Source: Pirellula sp. (GTDB lineage Bacteria; Planctomycetota; Planctomycetia; Pirellulales; Pirellulaceae). From it: a DNA stretch of 34,927 bases. Shown piece by piece: positions 9,692 to 18,278 of the stretch (its first letter is position 1; each line of letters opens with the position of its first letter). The notes under the pieces were generated by a model. It was not told the origin of the DNA and made no database searches. It saw only the letters and a list, made by a program, of their open reading frames with translations. A program made the position numbers and the translations under genes. The stretch lies in the NCBI GenBank assembly GCA_021300155.1, contig JAJTID010000067.1:1-34927 (forward strand), written 5' to 3'.

Positions 9692-10879
9692 TTAAGCGAC
9701 TAGATCTGCTATGCAGCAACTGCCGTACGTGTGGACCCGATCCAGCTGATGCAGTTTATTGGCAAGTTCCGTTTTGTACTGCAAGAGTTCGTTTAAGCGA
9801 ACCGATTCGCCGTTCTTCTTCACCATAACATTATCGATAAAGTCCGTCCGCAATCCACCTGATCGCCACAGAATTCGAGTACCAGGAGCAGCACGCAACA
9901 GGATCGCTTGCCACTCTGACTCCAGCCATGGGAAGTAGTAGTCACTAAGCCAATCCATGTGATCCAGCAGGATGAATCGATTGATGGGTGCGTCGTGCTT
10001 TTCTAGGAACCCCTGGACTGAATTTGTATGGACATGCAATCCATCCAACAACCCGTTCTTTAGGCGATCAAAGTTTGCCTGTCGCACGTACTCGGGACAA
10101 CAGCTAGGTGTATATTTTCCGGTTACGTAAACTCTCCAAAAGTAATTATCTTGGATGGGTAGTTTTCTAAAGACAGCCTCAATCGAATCTTCGATGAACT
10201 TTACGATCCCGCCTGGATATTGCTGATCGATCTGCCGTCTCTGTGCTTTTGGAACACCCAACATGCTCAATGTTGTGTCTCGATTCATGGCGAATCGCAA
10301 TGATTTGGACCAGATTTTGTGGTAAACCTTGTCGTAGATCTCCTGCTGATCCTGTAGCGTGGGAGCGTCCAAGAGTTGCAGAACTTCCTTCCGGCAACGC
10401 GCCACTTTTTGCATGTAAGTGCCGATCATCTTGGCAAACGCACCGGATGTTCCACGGAAGAAGAAGGACTTCCTTGGGTGATCAAAAAATTTGATCCACC
10501 GATCCCAATACTTTTGAGAGAGTGGGGAAAGAGACTTTCGAAGATGAGCGGCGTAAATGGACTCGACATTTGGGAGTCGCCCTTCGCCAAACATCTGAAA
10601 GAAACGCTCGTAGTCCAAGTTCCGAATTGCGGACGCCTTTAACTCCAAAAGAGCGTTCTGGCGAGGGTTCATGTCGACAGCATGAACGTTGCCCGCACCG
10701 GCTAACAGATAGTCTAAAGCGTTACATCCAGCGGATGTTATCACCATCACTGTATCATTTGCAGAGAAATCCATCGCTTGACGATCGAGTCGCGGATCTT
10801 CCCAGCAGGTGTTGTAGACAAGATTATTACCGTGGACGAATTGAAAAACTCGCCCGCTAACCCATTCACTGATGGCCAT
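9692..10879 (-). CDS. DUF3419 / BtaA-like 3-amino-3-carboxypropyltransferase
   Basis: 395 residues. The N-terminal signature NLVYNTCWEDPRLDRQA (20-36), followed by a methyltransferase-like SAM site (VMVITSAGCNALDYLLAG, then HAVDMNP), is typical of DUF3419. The studied member, BtaA, transfers the 3-amino-3-carboxypropyl group of S-adenosylmethionine to diacylglycerol, the first step to the betaine lipid DGTS. The C-terminal part FILLDHMDWLSDYYFPWLES also fits. The second enzyme, the N-methyltransferase BtaB, is not beside it, so the product here is unproven: homoserine lipid, full DGTS made with a distant BtaB, or another acceptor. It lies 44 bases after the gene at 10924-11781 on the same strand. 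Confidence 0.8.
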   Translation of the reverse strand: MAISEWVSGRVFQFVHGNNLVYNTCWEDPRLDRQAMDFSANDTVMVITSAGCNALDYLLAGAGNVHAVDMNPRQNALLELKASAIRNLDYERFFQMFGEGRLPNVESIYAAHLRKSLSPLSQKYWDRWIKFFDHPRKSFFFRGTSGAFAKMIGTYMQKVARCRKEVLQLLDAPTLQDQQEIYDKVYHKIWSKSLRFAMNRDTTLSMLGVPKAQRRQIDQQYPGGIVKFIEDSIEAVFRKLPIQDNYFWRVYVTGKYTPSCCPEYVRQANFDRLKNGLLDGLHVHTNSVQGFLEKHDAPINRFILLDHMDWLSDYYFPWLESEWQAILLRAAPGTRILWRSGGLRTDFIDNVMVKKNGESVRLNELLQYKTELANKLHQLDRVHTYGSCCIADLVA

Positions 10880-10923
10880 ACTTCCAGAAAAACTTCTAAC
10901 GCAATTTCGCGATAAATGGGGAA

Positions 10924-11781
10924 CTACTTCTTTTTGTTGCCAGGCGGGTTGCCACCGGCCGGTGGATTTCCACCCGCTGGTTTGTTTCCTCCTGCACCGA
11001 ACGGATCTTGTGCAGCACCTGGATTCGCAGGAGCGTTGGGATTTGCAGGAGCTATTGGATTTGCACCTGGCGCTCCTCCCATTGCATTTTTTCCTCCAGC
11101 GGCAGGCGGAGTGGCTGGCTTCTTCACCCCACTCTGAGGCTCACGGATGATACCTCCTCCAACAAAAATGATTTGGCCACCTTGCATTGCACTCGAAGAT
11201 TCCAATGTCCTGTTCCATGGAATCGTGTAGGCCGCAAAAAATCCACTCTTAGTATCGACAACATAAACGAGCGAAGATGCAGGTCTCACGTTTGAACCGG
11301 CCCCTATCGGAACGGCTCCTCCCGAAACCAAAAGATACTCAGGGTTCTTGCTCATACCCAAAACAGGCTGCACGTTGGTCATGAATAATCCGCCGAATCC
11401 TCCCTGGCGTGGATAATAGACCCAACACTTCAGATCACCGGTATTGAAATCGAGAGCGAAGAATCCCTCCGAGTCATCGTCAATCCAAGCCGTACATACT
11501 GCCATGTTGCTGCCACCGTGGGTTGCCGTCGCACGAAGCAGCTCAGGTGGAATTCGATCGTTGGGAATTCCAAAAGTCGATGAAGTTGGTGAAGCAGTCG
11601 AGTGATCCGATGAACTAGCTGTCAGTGTAGCACGACCTAGCATAAACCCGAGACCGCCAATCAAAGCGCCCCCGATACATGCTATGGTCAGACCAACGAA
11701 CATCCCAATGGAATAAGGACTGAGTCGGCAGCACGATGCTCCATTGGATTCCGATTCAACCACTGGCAATTCAACTGACAT
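10924..11781 (-). CDS. Small membrane-anchored protein with Gly/Pro/Asn-rich tail, unknown function
   Basis: 285 residues. One or two hydrophobic segments lie at about 22-52 (IGMFVGLTIACIGGALIGGL), after a short hydrophilic N-terminus with a Cys pair. The middle (about 90-220) is predicted as beta-rich, with repeated short strands such as GFFALDFNTGDLKCWVYY and LVYVVDTKSGFFAAYTI, like blades of a small propeller. The last 65 residues are low complexity with repeated PANPNAPANPG and GGNPPAGGNPPG, ending in KKK. I do not recognise the family. It sits between the kinase-Hsp70 gene and the DUF3419 gene on one strand, and could share a transcript with the latter. Confidence 0.75.
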   Translation of the reverse strand: MSVELPVVESESNGASCCRLSPYSIGMFVGLTIACIGGALIGGLGFMLGRATLTASSSDHSTASPTSSTFGIPNDRIPPELLRATATHGGSNMAVCTAWIDDDSEGFFALDFNTGDLKCWVYYPRQGGFGGLFMTNVQPVLGMSKNPEYLLVSGGAVPIGAGSNVRPASSLVYVVDTKSGFFAAYTIPWNRTLESSSAMQGGQIIFVGGGIIREPQSGVKKPATPPAAGGKNAMGGAPGANPIAPANPNAPANPGAAQDPFGAGGNKPAGGNPPAGGNPPGNKKK

Positions 11782-11915
11782 AGACTCGTCACCTCACCTA
11801 TAGAACTTCGAACCCACAAAAACAAACGCATCGCCGCAAACCCATTGGATTTCGACAGTTTAGCGGATCGCCGCCTTCAAGTAGACCCCATCATCAAAAT
11901 TTTGCAGACATCCCG

Positions 11916-14567
11916 CTAACTATTGCATAAGAATAGGGATTCGAGCCAATCTCTCCATTGCTTGATGGAAACAACATCCATCAATGGTTCATTCAAGGGG
12001 GAAACGGGAATTTGGTCGTTACCGGCCGGCCAAGCTACCGTCCCAACCCAAAGCCCACTCTGGTCCACTTCCAGCCGCAGTTGAAGCGGATCCGCTTCGC
12101 TCCGATGCTTGAAGCAGGTCTGCAGGTCGACCTTTCCGAGCTTATTCCATGTCGATTGCCCGATCCGAGACCCCTCCAAAAACTGCAAGGTAGGTTGCCT
12201 TTTTCCTTCGCGAGTGAATCGAAGCGTTCGACTAATGCTGCATGGTATCGGCGTCCCCCGCTGCACCAAGACCTTTGGAAGTGCGAGCATATTGTCGTCT
12301 TCATGCATCAATACGGCGAGATCATAGCTCGTGCTGCTCACTGCATGCGGAACACTACGATCCATGGGAGGCATCAAATACTGAGCTTGTATCGCCGCTC
12401 CTCTCGCAATGTCGGAGGAGTTGAGAGCGATCAAGGTTGCATGCTCACCGACGATGGCGGACAATTCGCTTTGGAGCGTCGGCATCCAGCGAATATCTCC
12501 GATCATGAGAATTGAGTCGATTTCTGAGGGATCGACTCCGCTCTTCTGCAACAATTCTCGAGTGAACGAGGAACAGTCCTTCGGCAATTCGTCTACCCAA
12601 CGACTCAAGTCGAAGCGGTCGAGACTACTCTCGATTCGCCCCTCCTTTACCTCTACAACGAACGGTACCGTCTGCGAAGAACGCAACCGTTCGAAGACTT
12701 TCTCTACCGTTCTCTGAATCCGTGAAGCGATTTGTCTATCTTCACGAACATTGGTTCCGAATTTTGACTCCACTTCGGCGGCAATCTTCTTGGCCATGCG
12801 ATCATGCCAACAAACCATACCACGTTTCCAGTCTCCCACCGACGCCAACAGCTTTACTTCGACTCCTTCGACGCGTACCAAGCTGACTTCGCATGCCGCA
12901 CCATTCAACATGACAACCAGCAACGTTCGTTGGTAAGATTTAAACGACCTATCGAAGGATGACTTTGCCAATCGCGAATCAATTTCGGTATGGGCTAAGG
13001 TGGCAGCGAGTGGCTTATCGAGAAGTTGCAATACTTCGAGTCCGGCAACGGAAGCCGCCGTCTTTGTGCTCAAACGATGCATCTGATCGTAACAGGCAGG
13101 TACCGTGATAACGGCATGCGATGCATTCGTCATCTTCTTCTGGGACTCCATCATCAATTGACGAAGCACTGCTGCAACCAATACTTCAGGCGGAACTTGC
13201 TTGCCACCGAACTGACGACCCAAGAAAGGCAATCCGTACCATCGCTGCATCCCATAAAAAATACAGTCTGGATGGGTGACCCGCAAAAGCGAGGCAGCTT
13301 TTCCGATCGCTACTTTCTCACCTTCGCTGAACAACATGTTTCGTAACTTGAACGAATCGCCATCCACCGGCACTTCTTCGATCACATGATCCTTGTTCAC
13401 ATAGCTAACACGCGAATGAATCATGCCTAATTCAATCCCCACTGCGGAGATCGATCGCGACGAAGTAGATTGCCCCATGCCAAAACTTGTCGGACGAACT
13501 GGAGTCAAACGTGGCAACGAAAGATCGCTTCCTTTCGGCATGCTCGCTTTCCGCTCCAACAAGTTAAGCCGATAGAGTTTTTCGATGAGATCTCCGGCTG
13601 ACTGCAGCCTTTCGTCCGGATTCTTGGCTACCAAGGACTGAAAGACGGAATCCAATCGAATATCGACATCGGCCCTTACTTCATAGAGCGCTTGCGGTTT
13701 GCGATGCACCTGCGCGAGCGCCGTTTGAACTAGCTCCCCTTGGAACATAGGGCGACCGGTCAGCAAATAAAAGATAGTCGCCCCTAGCGAGTATAGATCG
13801 CACCGGTGATCGACTTTGTCTGGCGTATTAATTTGCTCTGGCGCCATAAACTCAACGGTGCCGATAATCTGCGAACTCGTCTTGAGAGAACTTGGCTCCA
13901 AGCGATCCCTCAACACAGCCAAACCGAAATCCAGAATCTTGAGCACATTCTGCGACGTCAGCATCATGTTGCTGGGCTTGATGTCGCGATGCACAATGCC
14001 CTGCGAGTGAGCGTACTCCAGTGCAGATGCCGCTTGAGCCAAGATTTCGACAACCTCTTGGGTGGAGAAAGAACCTGCAGAAGCCATTCGCTGCGATAGC
14101 ATCTCTCCGCGTATCAGCTCCATAACCAGATAGTGCACCTGAGTATCGCCCGATCGATAGCAACCCGCATCGAACGCTGTCACTATATTGGGGTGCATCA
14201 GCCTGGCCGTCGCACGCACTTCAGAATAAAAGCGCTCGATAGCCACAGGATCTTGAGACATCGATCGCGGAAGGATTTTCAAGGCGACTTCCCGATCCAT
14301 GGTTCGGTGCCGAGCTCGGAACACCATCCCCATTCCCCCTGCACCCAATTTGTCTTCAATGACGTACTCGCCAACGATTGGCTGGTTGGTTGCTCTCTCT
14401 TTGTCAAGCTTTTGAATCACCTGCTGCGACTCGTTGCTCTCGGAATTTAGCTCGAATCCACCGTCGTCGTCCCTGGTCGAAGCATCGTTGTCGTCCAACG
14501 AAAAGGCCCTAGTAGCCGCAGCTCGCTGGGGCGTCAGAGATCGCTGTGGGGAGGTGCCATCAGACAT
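11916..14567 (-). CDS. Ser/Thr protein kinase fused to an Hsp70-like module
   Basis: 883 residues, no membrane helix, probably cytoplasmic. An acidic tail (1-60) precedes a complete Hanks-type kinase (about 66-330): GAGGMG loop 75-80, Lys97, HRDIKPSN 193-200, DFG 213-215, APE 242-244. After a linker, an Hsp70 nucleotide-binding-like region runs from about 373 to 735: GIELGMIHS (377-385), VITVPACYDQMHRLSTKTA (486-504), AGLEVLQLLDKPLAATLAH (508-526) and GAAIQ (723-727). Residues about 745-850 resemble the Hsp70 substrate-binding beta domain (LVQRGTPIP, then LRLEVDQSGLW); no helical lid follows. The kinase motifs are intact, whereas the Hsp70 phosphate loops are altered, so that part may bind clients or regulate rather than hydrolyse ATP. 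Neighbours do not reveal the substrate. ATG start, no Shine-Dalgarno. Confidence 0.9.
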   Translation of the reverse strand: MSDGTSPQRSLTPQRAAATRAFSLDDNDASTRDDDGGFELNSESNESQQVIQKLDKERATNQPIVGEYVIEDKLGAGGMGMVFRARHRTMDREVALKILPRSMSQDPVAIERFYSEVRATARLMHPNIVTAFDAGCYRSGDTQVHYLVMELIRGEMLSQRMASAGSFSTQEVVEILAQAASALEYAHSQGIVHRDIKPSNMMLTSQNVLKILDFGLAVLRDRLEPSSLKTSSQIIGTVEFMAPEQINTPDKVDHRCDLYSLGATIFYLLTGRPMFQGELVQTALAQVHRKPQALYEVRADVDIRLDSVFQSLVAKNPDERLQSAGDLIEKLYRLNLLERKASMPKGSDLSLPRLTPVRPTSFGMGQSTSSRSISAVGIELGMIHSRVSYVNKDHVIEEVPVDGDSFKLRNMLFSEGEKVAIGKAASLLRVTHPDCIFYGMQRWYGLPFLGRQFGGKQVPPEVLVAAVLRQLMMESQKKMTNASHAVITVPACYDQMHRLSTKTAASVAGLEVLQLLDKPLAATLAHTEIDSRLAKSSFDRSFKSYQRTLLVVMLNGAACEVSLVRVEGVEVKLLASVGDWKRGMVCWHDRMAKKIAAEVESKFGTNVREDRQIASRIQRTVEKVFERLRSSQTVPFVVEVKEGRIESSLDRFDLSRWVDELPKDCSSFTRELLQKSGVDPSEIDSILMIGDIRWMPTLQSELSAIVGEHATLIALNSSDIARGAAIQAQYLMPPMDRSVPHAVSSTSYDLAVLMHEDDNMLALPKVLVQRGTPIPCSISRTLRFTREGKRQPTLQFLEGSRIGQSTWNKLGKVDLQTCFKHRSEADPLQLRLEVDQSGLWVGTVAWPAGNDQIPVSPLNEPLMDVVSIKQWRDWLESLFLCNS

Positions 14568-14851
14568 TGAAAATTGTAAATTCGTTGACAGGATGAAGGC
14601 GTAGCAGACGTGTATCCATTGGACATTTTAACTTAGAAACTCTACGCACACTTGCTTCCGCATCCCCAGATTGTACAAAAAGATGCTTGTTTCCTAGTTG
14701 TCTCAATAGATTCGTATCGATAGTTCCGTTCGGATGGAGTCGATCTCTTGCGTCGGCTACAATAACATGTCTTCCTGTCGCATTCCTCCATGAATATTGG
14801 TTCCTCCCGTCCAGTTGCGGAATCTATCCCCACCTTCGCCATCGCATCCCT
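14568..14851. other. Divergent promoter region
   Basis: 284 bases between the kinase-Hsp70 gene (-) and the cytochrome/DUF1549 gene (+). The frame of the latter stays open through much of it, but the coded sequence is not protein-like and the signal peptide begins at 14852. A TTGACA at 14585-14590 has no good -10 partner. No RNA gene seen. Confidence 0.45.
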
Positions 14852-16879
14852 ATGAAGCCGACCTTGATCCTCGCCGTACTTTTGCTTTGCAAGTATTGCG
14901 TTTGCATTAGATCGGTATCCGGTCAAGAAGGTACACTCAGTACCCTCAAGGAGGCCGAGATTGTAAAGCGGCTCAACCAGTCGTGGGAAACGTCGGTCCG
15001 GCCTATCCTTGCAAAGAACTGCATGGAGTGCCACAGCGCCATCGAGCACTCTGGCAAGCTCGACATGGAGTCGATCTCTAGCCTCTTCCGCGGTGGACTG
15101 AGCGGGGCGGCCATCGACCGCGAGTCTCCTTCGAGTAGCCTATTGCTTCAAGTGTTAGCACCGTACGCCAAAAAGCATATGCCACCCGACGACCAGCTCA
15201 GCGAACCAGAGATCAAGTCGATATCGCAGTGGCTGGAGGACTTCAAGCAACTCGGATCGATTCCTGACGCATGGCAAACTGGGCGTTTTCAACCAACCGC
15301 GAGCAATGGTCAGTCAGTCACAACTGCGTTGAACAGCGACCCGATTCGGCAATTGCCAATGGGACTGAACCCAACGCAGGTGATCGACATCGCGATCTCG
15401 ACAGGCTGGCACATAAACGATGTCAAACCCTCCGCGTTGGCAGATGATGCTGTTTTCGCACGAAGACTGTACTTAGACTTGATCGGTCGAATCCCTCTGG
15501 AATCGGAGCTTGAGTCGTTTGTAAATGACACGGATAGTCGAAAACGCGAACATCTTGTCGATTCGCTCTTGGCGAGCGACGCTCATGCGTTGCATATGGC
15601 CGAAGTGTTAAACGCCGTCTTGATGGGACGTAGTCCTGCCGATCGCAAAGGCCCCAAAGAAAAATCAGGTTGGATGGAGTTTTTGAGCACAGCCATCCGT
15701 TCGAACCGGCCTTGGAACGAAGTAGCTCGAGAGATGATTTTGGCGAGGCCCACGCGAGCAGAAGATCGAGGGGCTGTTTGGTATCTGCACTCGCGACAAA
15801 ACAAACATCAAGAGATTGCAGAAGCGGTTTCTAAAGACTTCTTTGGTGTTCGTATCGATTGCGCCCAGTGCCATGATCATCCACTCGCTTCTGAAATCGA
15901 ACAAAAACATTATTGGGGGCTCGTCGCGTTCTTCAATCGAAGCAGCAATGCAGATTCCGCAGACGGTCCACGCATGGCAGAGTCGGCGATTGGAGGGTTC
16001 TCAGAGTTTACCAACATCGGTGGTAAGTCTGCGGAAAACAAATTGGTTTATCTGCGTGCACAACCCGTCGAGGAGCCTCGACCTTCGAAAGAGACAAAAG
16101 AAGAAGATCGCGATGATTTGTATTTGCCTGCCGCCAATGGTGAACTCAGAATCCCCAAATTCTCTCGCCGTCAACATTTCGTTGATCGAATACTCACGGG
16201 CAATCCTTTGGTGGCCGAAGCGATGGTCAATCGAATGTGGGGCTGGATGTTCGGCCGCGGTATCGTTCATCCTGTGGACGCAATCGATTCGTTTCATCCA
16301 GCAAGCCATCCGGGGCTGCTCGATTGGCTATCGCGAGACTTTGAAAAATCGAACTATGATGTTCGGCGGTTATTGCGGTACATGGCACTTAGTCGCGCAT
16401 ATCAACTGGATTCGACGGTGCAGATCGGTTCTGATCCCAAGTGGTTTTCATCGGGGCCTACAAAGCCGCTGACGGCCGAATCGCTTTATCGCTCCATGGG
16501 CATTGCTTTGGATGTAACGGACCCAGCGGCTTGGAATACAACCGCAAAGATTAACGAGTTTGCGAATCTGTTTCCTGACGTCCTGACGGAAGAGTCGCTT
16601 GCCAATGTAACCCAAGGATTGTGGCTAACGAATAGCGCCGCGGTCCGCGAAATGGCTTCGGTAAAAAACTCAACAATAATTCAACGTGCTATTGGAATGG
16701 AAGAATCAGATCTGCTGGTCGAGCATTTGTACCATCGCATTCTAGGACGACTACCTGACGATGAAGAGCGAAGTCATTGCGTAGACTTCTTGAGCTCACG
16801 CACCGATCATCTCCAAACAGCAATCGAGAGTTTAGTCTGGGCATTGATTACCAGCGCAGAATTCCGGTTCAATCATTAA
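14852..16879 (+). CDS. Planctomycete cytochrome-c / DUF1549 / DUF1553 protein
   Basis: 675 residues. The chosen start gives a signal peptide (MKPTLILAVLLLCKYCVCI) ending near residue 24 with SGQ. The frame is open 55 codons further upstream without protein-like sequence. A PSCyt1-type module follows, with a heme motif CMECH (57-61) in VRPILAKNCMECHSAIEHSG, then DUF1549 from about 190 with a second CXXCH (CAQCHDHP, from 337), and DUF1553 from about 430 (NPLVAEAMVNRMWGWMFGRG). The family is abundant in planctomycetes and exported; its reaction is unknown, though two CXXCH motifs suggest heme c and redox work. First gene of a three-gene operon with a DUF1501 and a WD40-like protein, a common planctomycete arrangement. 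Confidence 0.92.
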   Translation: MKPTLILAVLLLCKYCVCIRSVSGQEGTLSTLKEAEIVKRLNQSWETSVRPILAKNCMECHSAIEHSGKLDMESISSLFRGGLSGAAIDRESPSSSLLLQVLAPYAKKHMPPDDQLSEPEIKSISQWLEDFKQLGSIPDAWQTGRFQPTASNGQSVTTALNSDPIRQLPMGLNPTQVIDIAISTGWHINDVKPSALADDAVFARRLYLDLIGRIPLESELESFVNDTDSRKREHLVDSLLASDAHALHMAEVLNAVLMGRSPADRKGPKEKSGWMEFLSTAIRSNRPWNEVAREMILARPTRAEDRGAVWYLHSRQNKHQEIAEAVSKDFFGVRIDCAQCHDHPLASEIEQKHYWGLVAFFNRSSNADSADGPRMAESAIGGFSEFTNIGGKSAENKLVYLRAQPVEEPRPSKETKEEDRDDLYLPAANGELRIPKFSRRQHFVDRILTGNPLVAEAMVNRMWGWMFGRGIVHPVDAIDSFHPASHPGLLDWLSRDFEKSNYDVRRLLRYMALSRAYQLDSTVQIGSDPKWFSSGPTKPLTAESLYRSMGIALDVTDPAAWNTTAKINEFANLFPDVLTEESLANVTQGLWLTNSAAVREMASVKNSTIIQRAIGMEESDLLVEHLYHRILGRLPDDEERSHCVDFLSSRTDHLQTAIESLVWALITSAEFRFNH

Positions 16880-16920
16880 GTAAGAATTGGCATCCAACAT
16901 GAAAACCGAGTACGCGAAAA

Positions 16921-18270
16921 ATGGGTAATGGCAATTTACCGAAACCAACTCAGCCATGCCTTTCCGGCACGTTGGGTGGAAATGTGGATCACCGATTGCA
17001 CCGGCGATTGTTTCTGAAAGGGAGCATGGCTGGCGCCGCTTCCGTTGCGAGTTTTCAAAGTTTATTCAGCGTGCCAGCGTTTGCAGATTCGGTGAAGGCA
17101 CGAGGCAAACGTTGTATTTTGTTATGGTTGTGTGGAGCCCCGAGTCAGTTTGAAACCTGGGACCCGAAGATTGGAAAACCGACCAGTGGTCCATTCGGAG
17201 CGATCCCAACTTCCATTCCGGGCATACATGTCAGCTCGTTGATGCCCAAGTGTGCTTCGATTCTGGATAAGCTCACCATAGTGCGATCCATGTCTACGGA
17301 ACCCAAAGAGCATCTGCAAGCAATCGACATGCTAACCCGAGGCGAGCCGCCCCGTCCGCCGTTTACTCGTCCCATACTCGGATCGGTATTGGCACAACAG
17401 CTTGGACAACTCGATAGTCCAGTTCCTCAGTTTGTGTTGTTGGAGCCATGTCCGGAAGGAAACGAATTCAAATCGTTTAAGGCGGCGAATTGGGCGGGTT
17501 GGCTCGGTGCTGAATACGGCCCAGTTCGTTTTGGGGGCCAGTACAAGATTGAGAATGTCAAGTTGCCAGAAGGACTATCGGACGTCGACCATGCGGATCG
17601 CGAGGCGCTGCGTTCCTTTCTGAGTCGTAAATTCTCGAACGACCGTAAGAACGCAGCCGTACAATCGTACAATGCAGTATTCGAGCGAGTGAACGGACTA
17701 ATGAAAGCGGCTCCGTTATTCGATCTTAATGCGTTACCCAAAGAGGATAGAGAACGATATGGACCGGGGCTCTTCGCGCAGTATTCGCTTCTGGCACGAC
17801 ATCTTGTCGAAAACGGTTCAACCTTTGTGATGGTTGCGAATGGGATGCCATGGGACTGCCACGTCCTGAATCACGAAACCCATCAGATGTTGGTACCAGA
17901 GATGGACCGGGTCGTATTTCATTTGATCCATGACTTGGAACAACGCGGCATGTTAAACGATACACTGGTATTGATTATGGGGGAATTTGGTCGGACACCT
18001 TATTTGAATGAAGCACGCGGCCGCGATCACTATCCTGATGCATGGAGTCTTGCGATGGCAGGATGCGGTTTAAAACCTGGAGTCGTTTACGGAGCAACAG
18101 ACGATTTCGGTATTCAGGTTTCTGAAAATCCGGTAGACCAGCGTCGGCTCTTCGCAACCATCTATGCAGCACTGGGGCTCGACCCACATCAAACCTATGA
18201 CCTTCCCGGTTTCCCAACATTTCATCGCGTGGAGCAAAGTGCTGCCCCAATCCGCGAGTTGCTTGCGTGA
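16921..18270 (+). CDS. DUF1501 protein with Tat signal
   Basis: 449 residues. The N-terminus holds a twin-arginine signal (HRRLFLKGSMAGAASVASF), so the folded protein is exported. Family features are the start of the core (CILLWLCGAPSQFETWDPK), a conserved segment around KLTIVRSMSTEPKEHLQA, and the C-terminal EFGRTPYLNEARGRDHYPDA. DUF1501 proteins are related to sulfatases/alkaline phosphatases, but no member has a settled activity. It follows the cytochrome/DUF1549 gene by 41 bases, and its stop touches the next gene. The pairing of a DUF1549/1553 protein with a DUF1501 protein is one of the commonest in planctomycete genomes and implies a joint function at the cell surface or periplasm. Confidence 0.92.
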   Translation: MGNGNLPKPTQPCLSGTLGGNVDHRLHRRLFLKGSMAGAASVASFQSLFSVPAFADSVKARGKRCILLWLCGAPSQFETWDPKIGKPTSGPFGAIPTSIPGIHVSSLMPKCASILDKLTIVRSMSTEPKEHLQAIDMLTRGEPPRPPFTRPILGSVLAQQLGQLDSPVPQFVLLEPCPEGNEFKSFKAANWAGWLGAEYGPVRFGGQYKIENVKLPEGLSDVDHADREALRSFLSRKFSNDRKNAAVQSYNAVFERVNGLMKAAPLFDLNALPKEDRERYGPGLFAQYSLLARHLVENGSTFVMVANGMPWDCHVLNHETHQMLVPEMDRVVFHLIHDLEQRGMLNDTLVLIMGEFGRTPYLNEARGRDHYPDAWSLAMAGCGLKPGVVYGATDDFGIQVSENPVDQRRLFATIYAALGLDPHQTYDLPGFPTFHRVEQSAAPIRELLA

Positions 18271-18278
18271 TCTCAGTC

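Noticed and set aside
14687-14851. Upstream extension of the cytochrome/DUF1549 protein
   Set aside because: The signal peptide begins at 14852; an extension would bury it.
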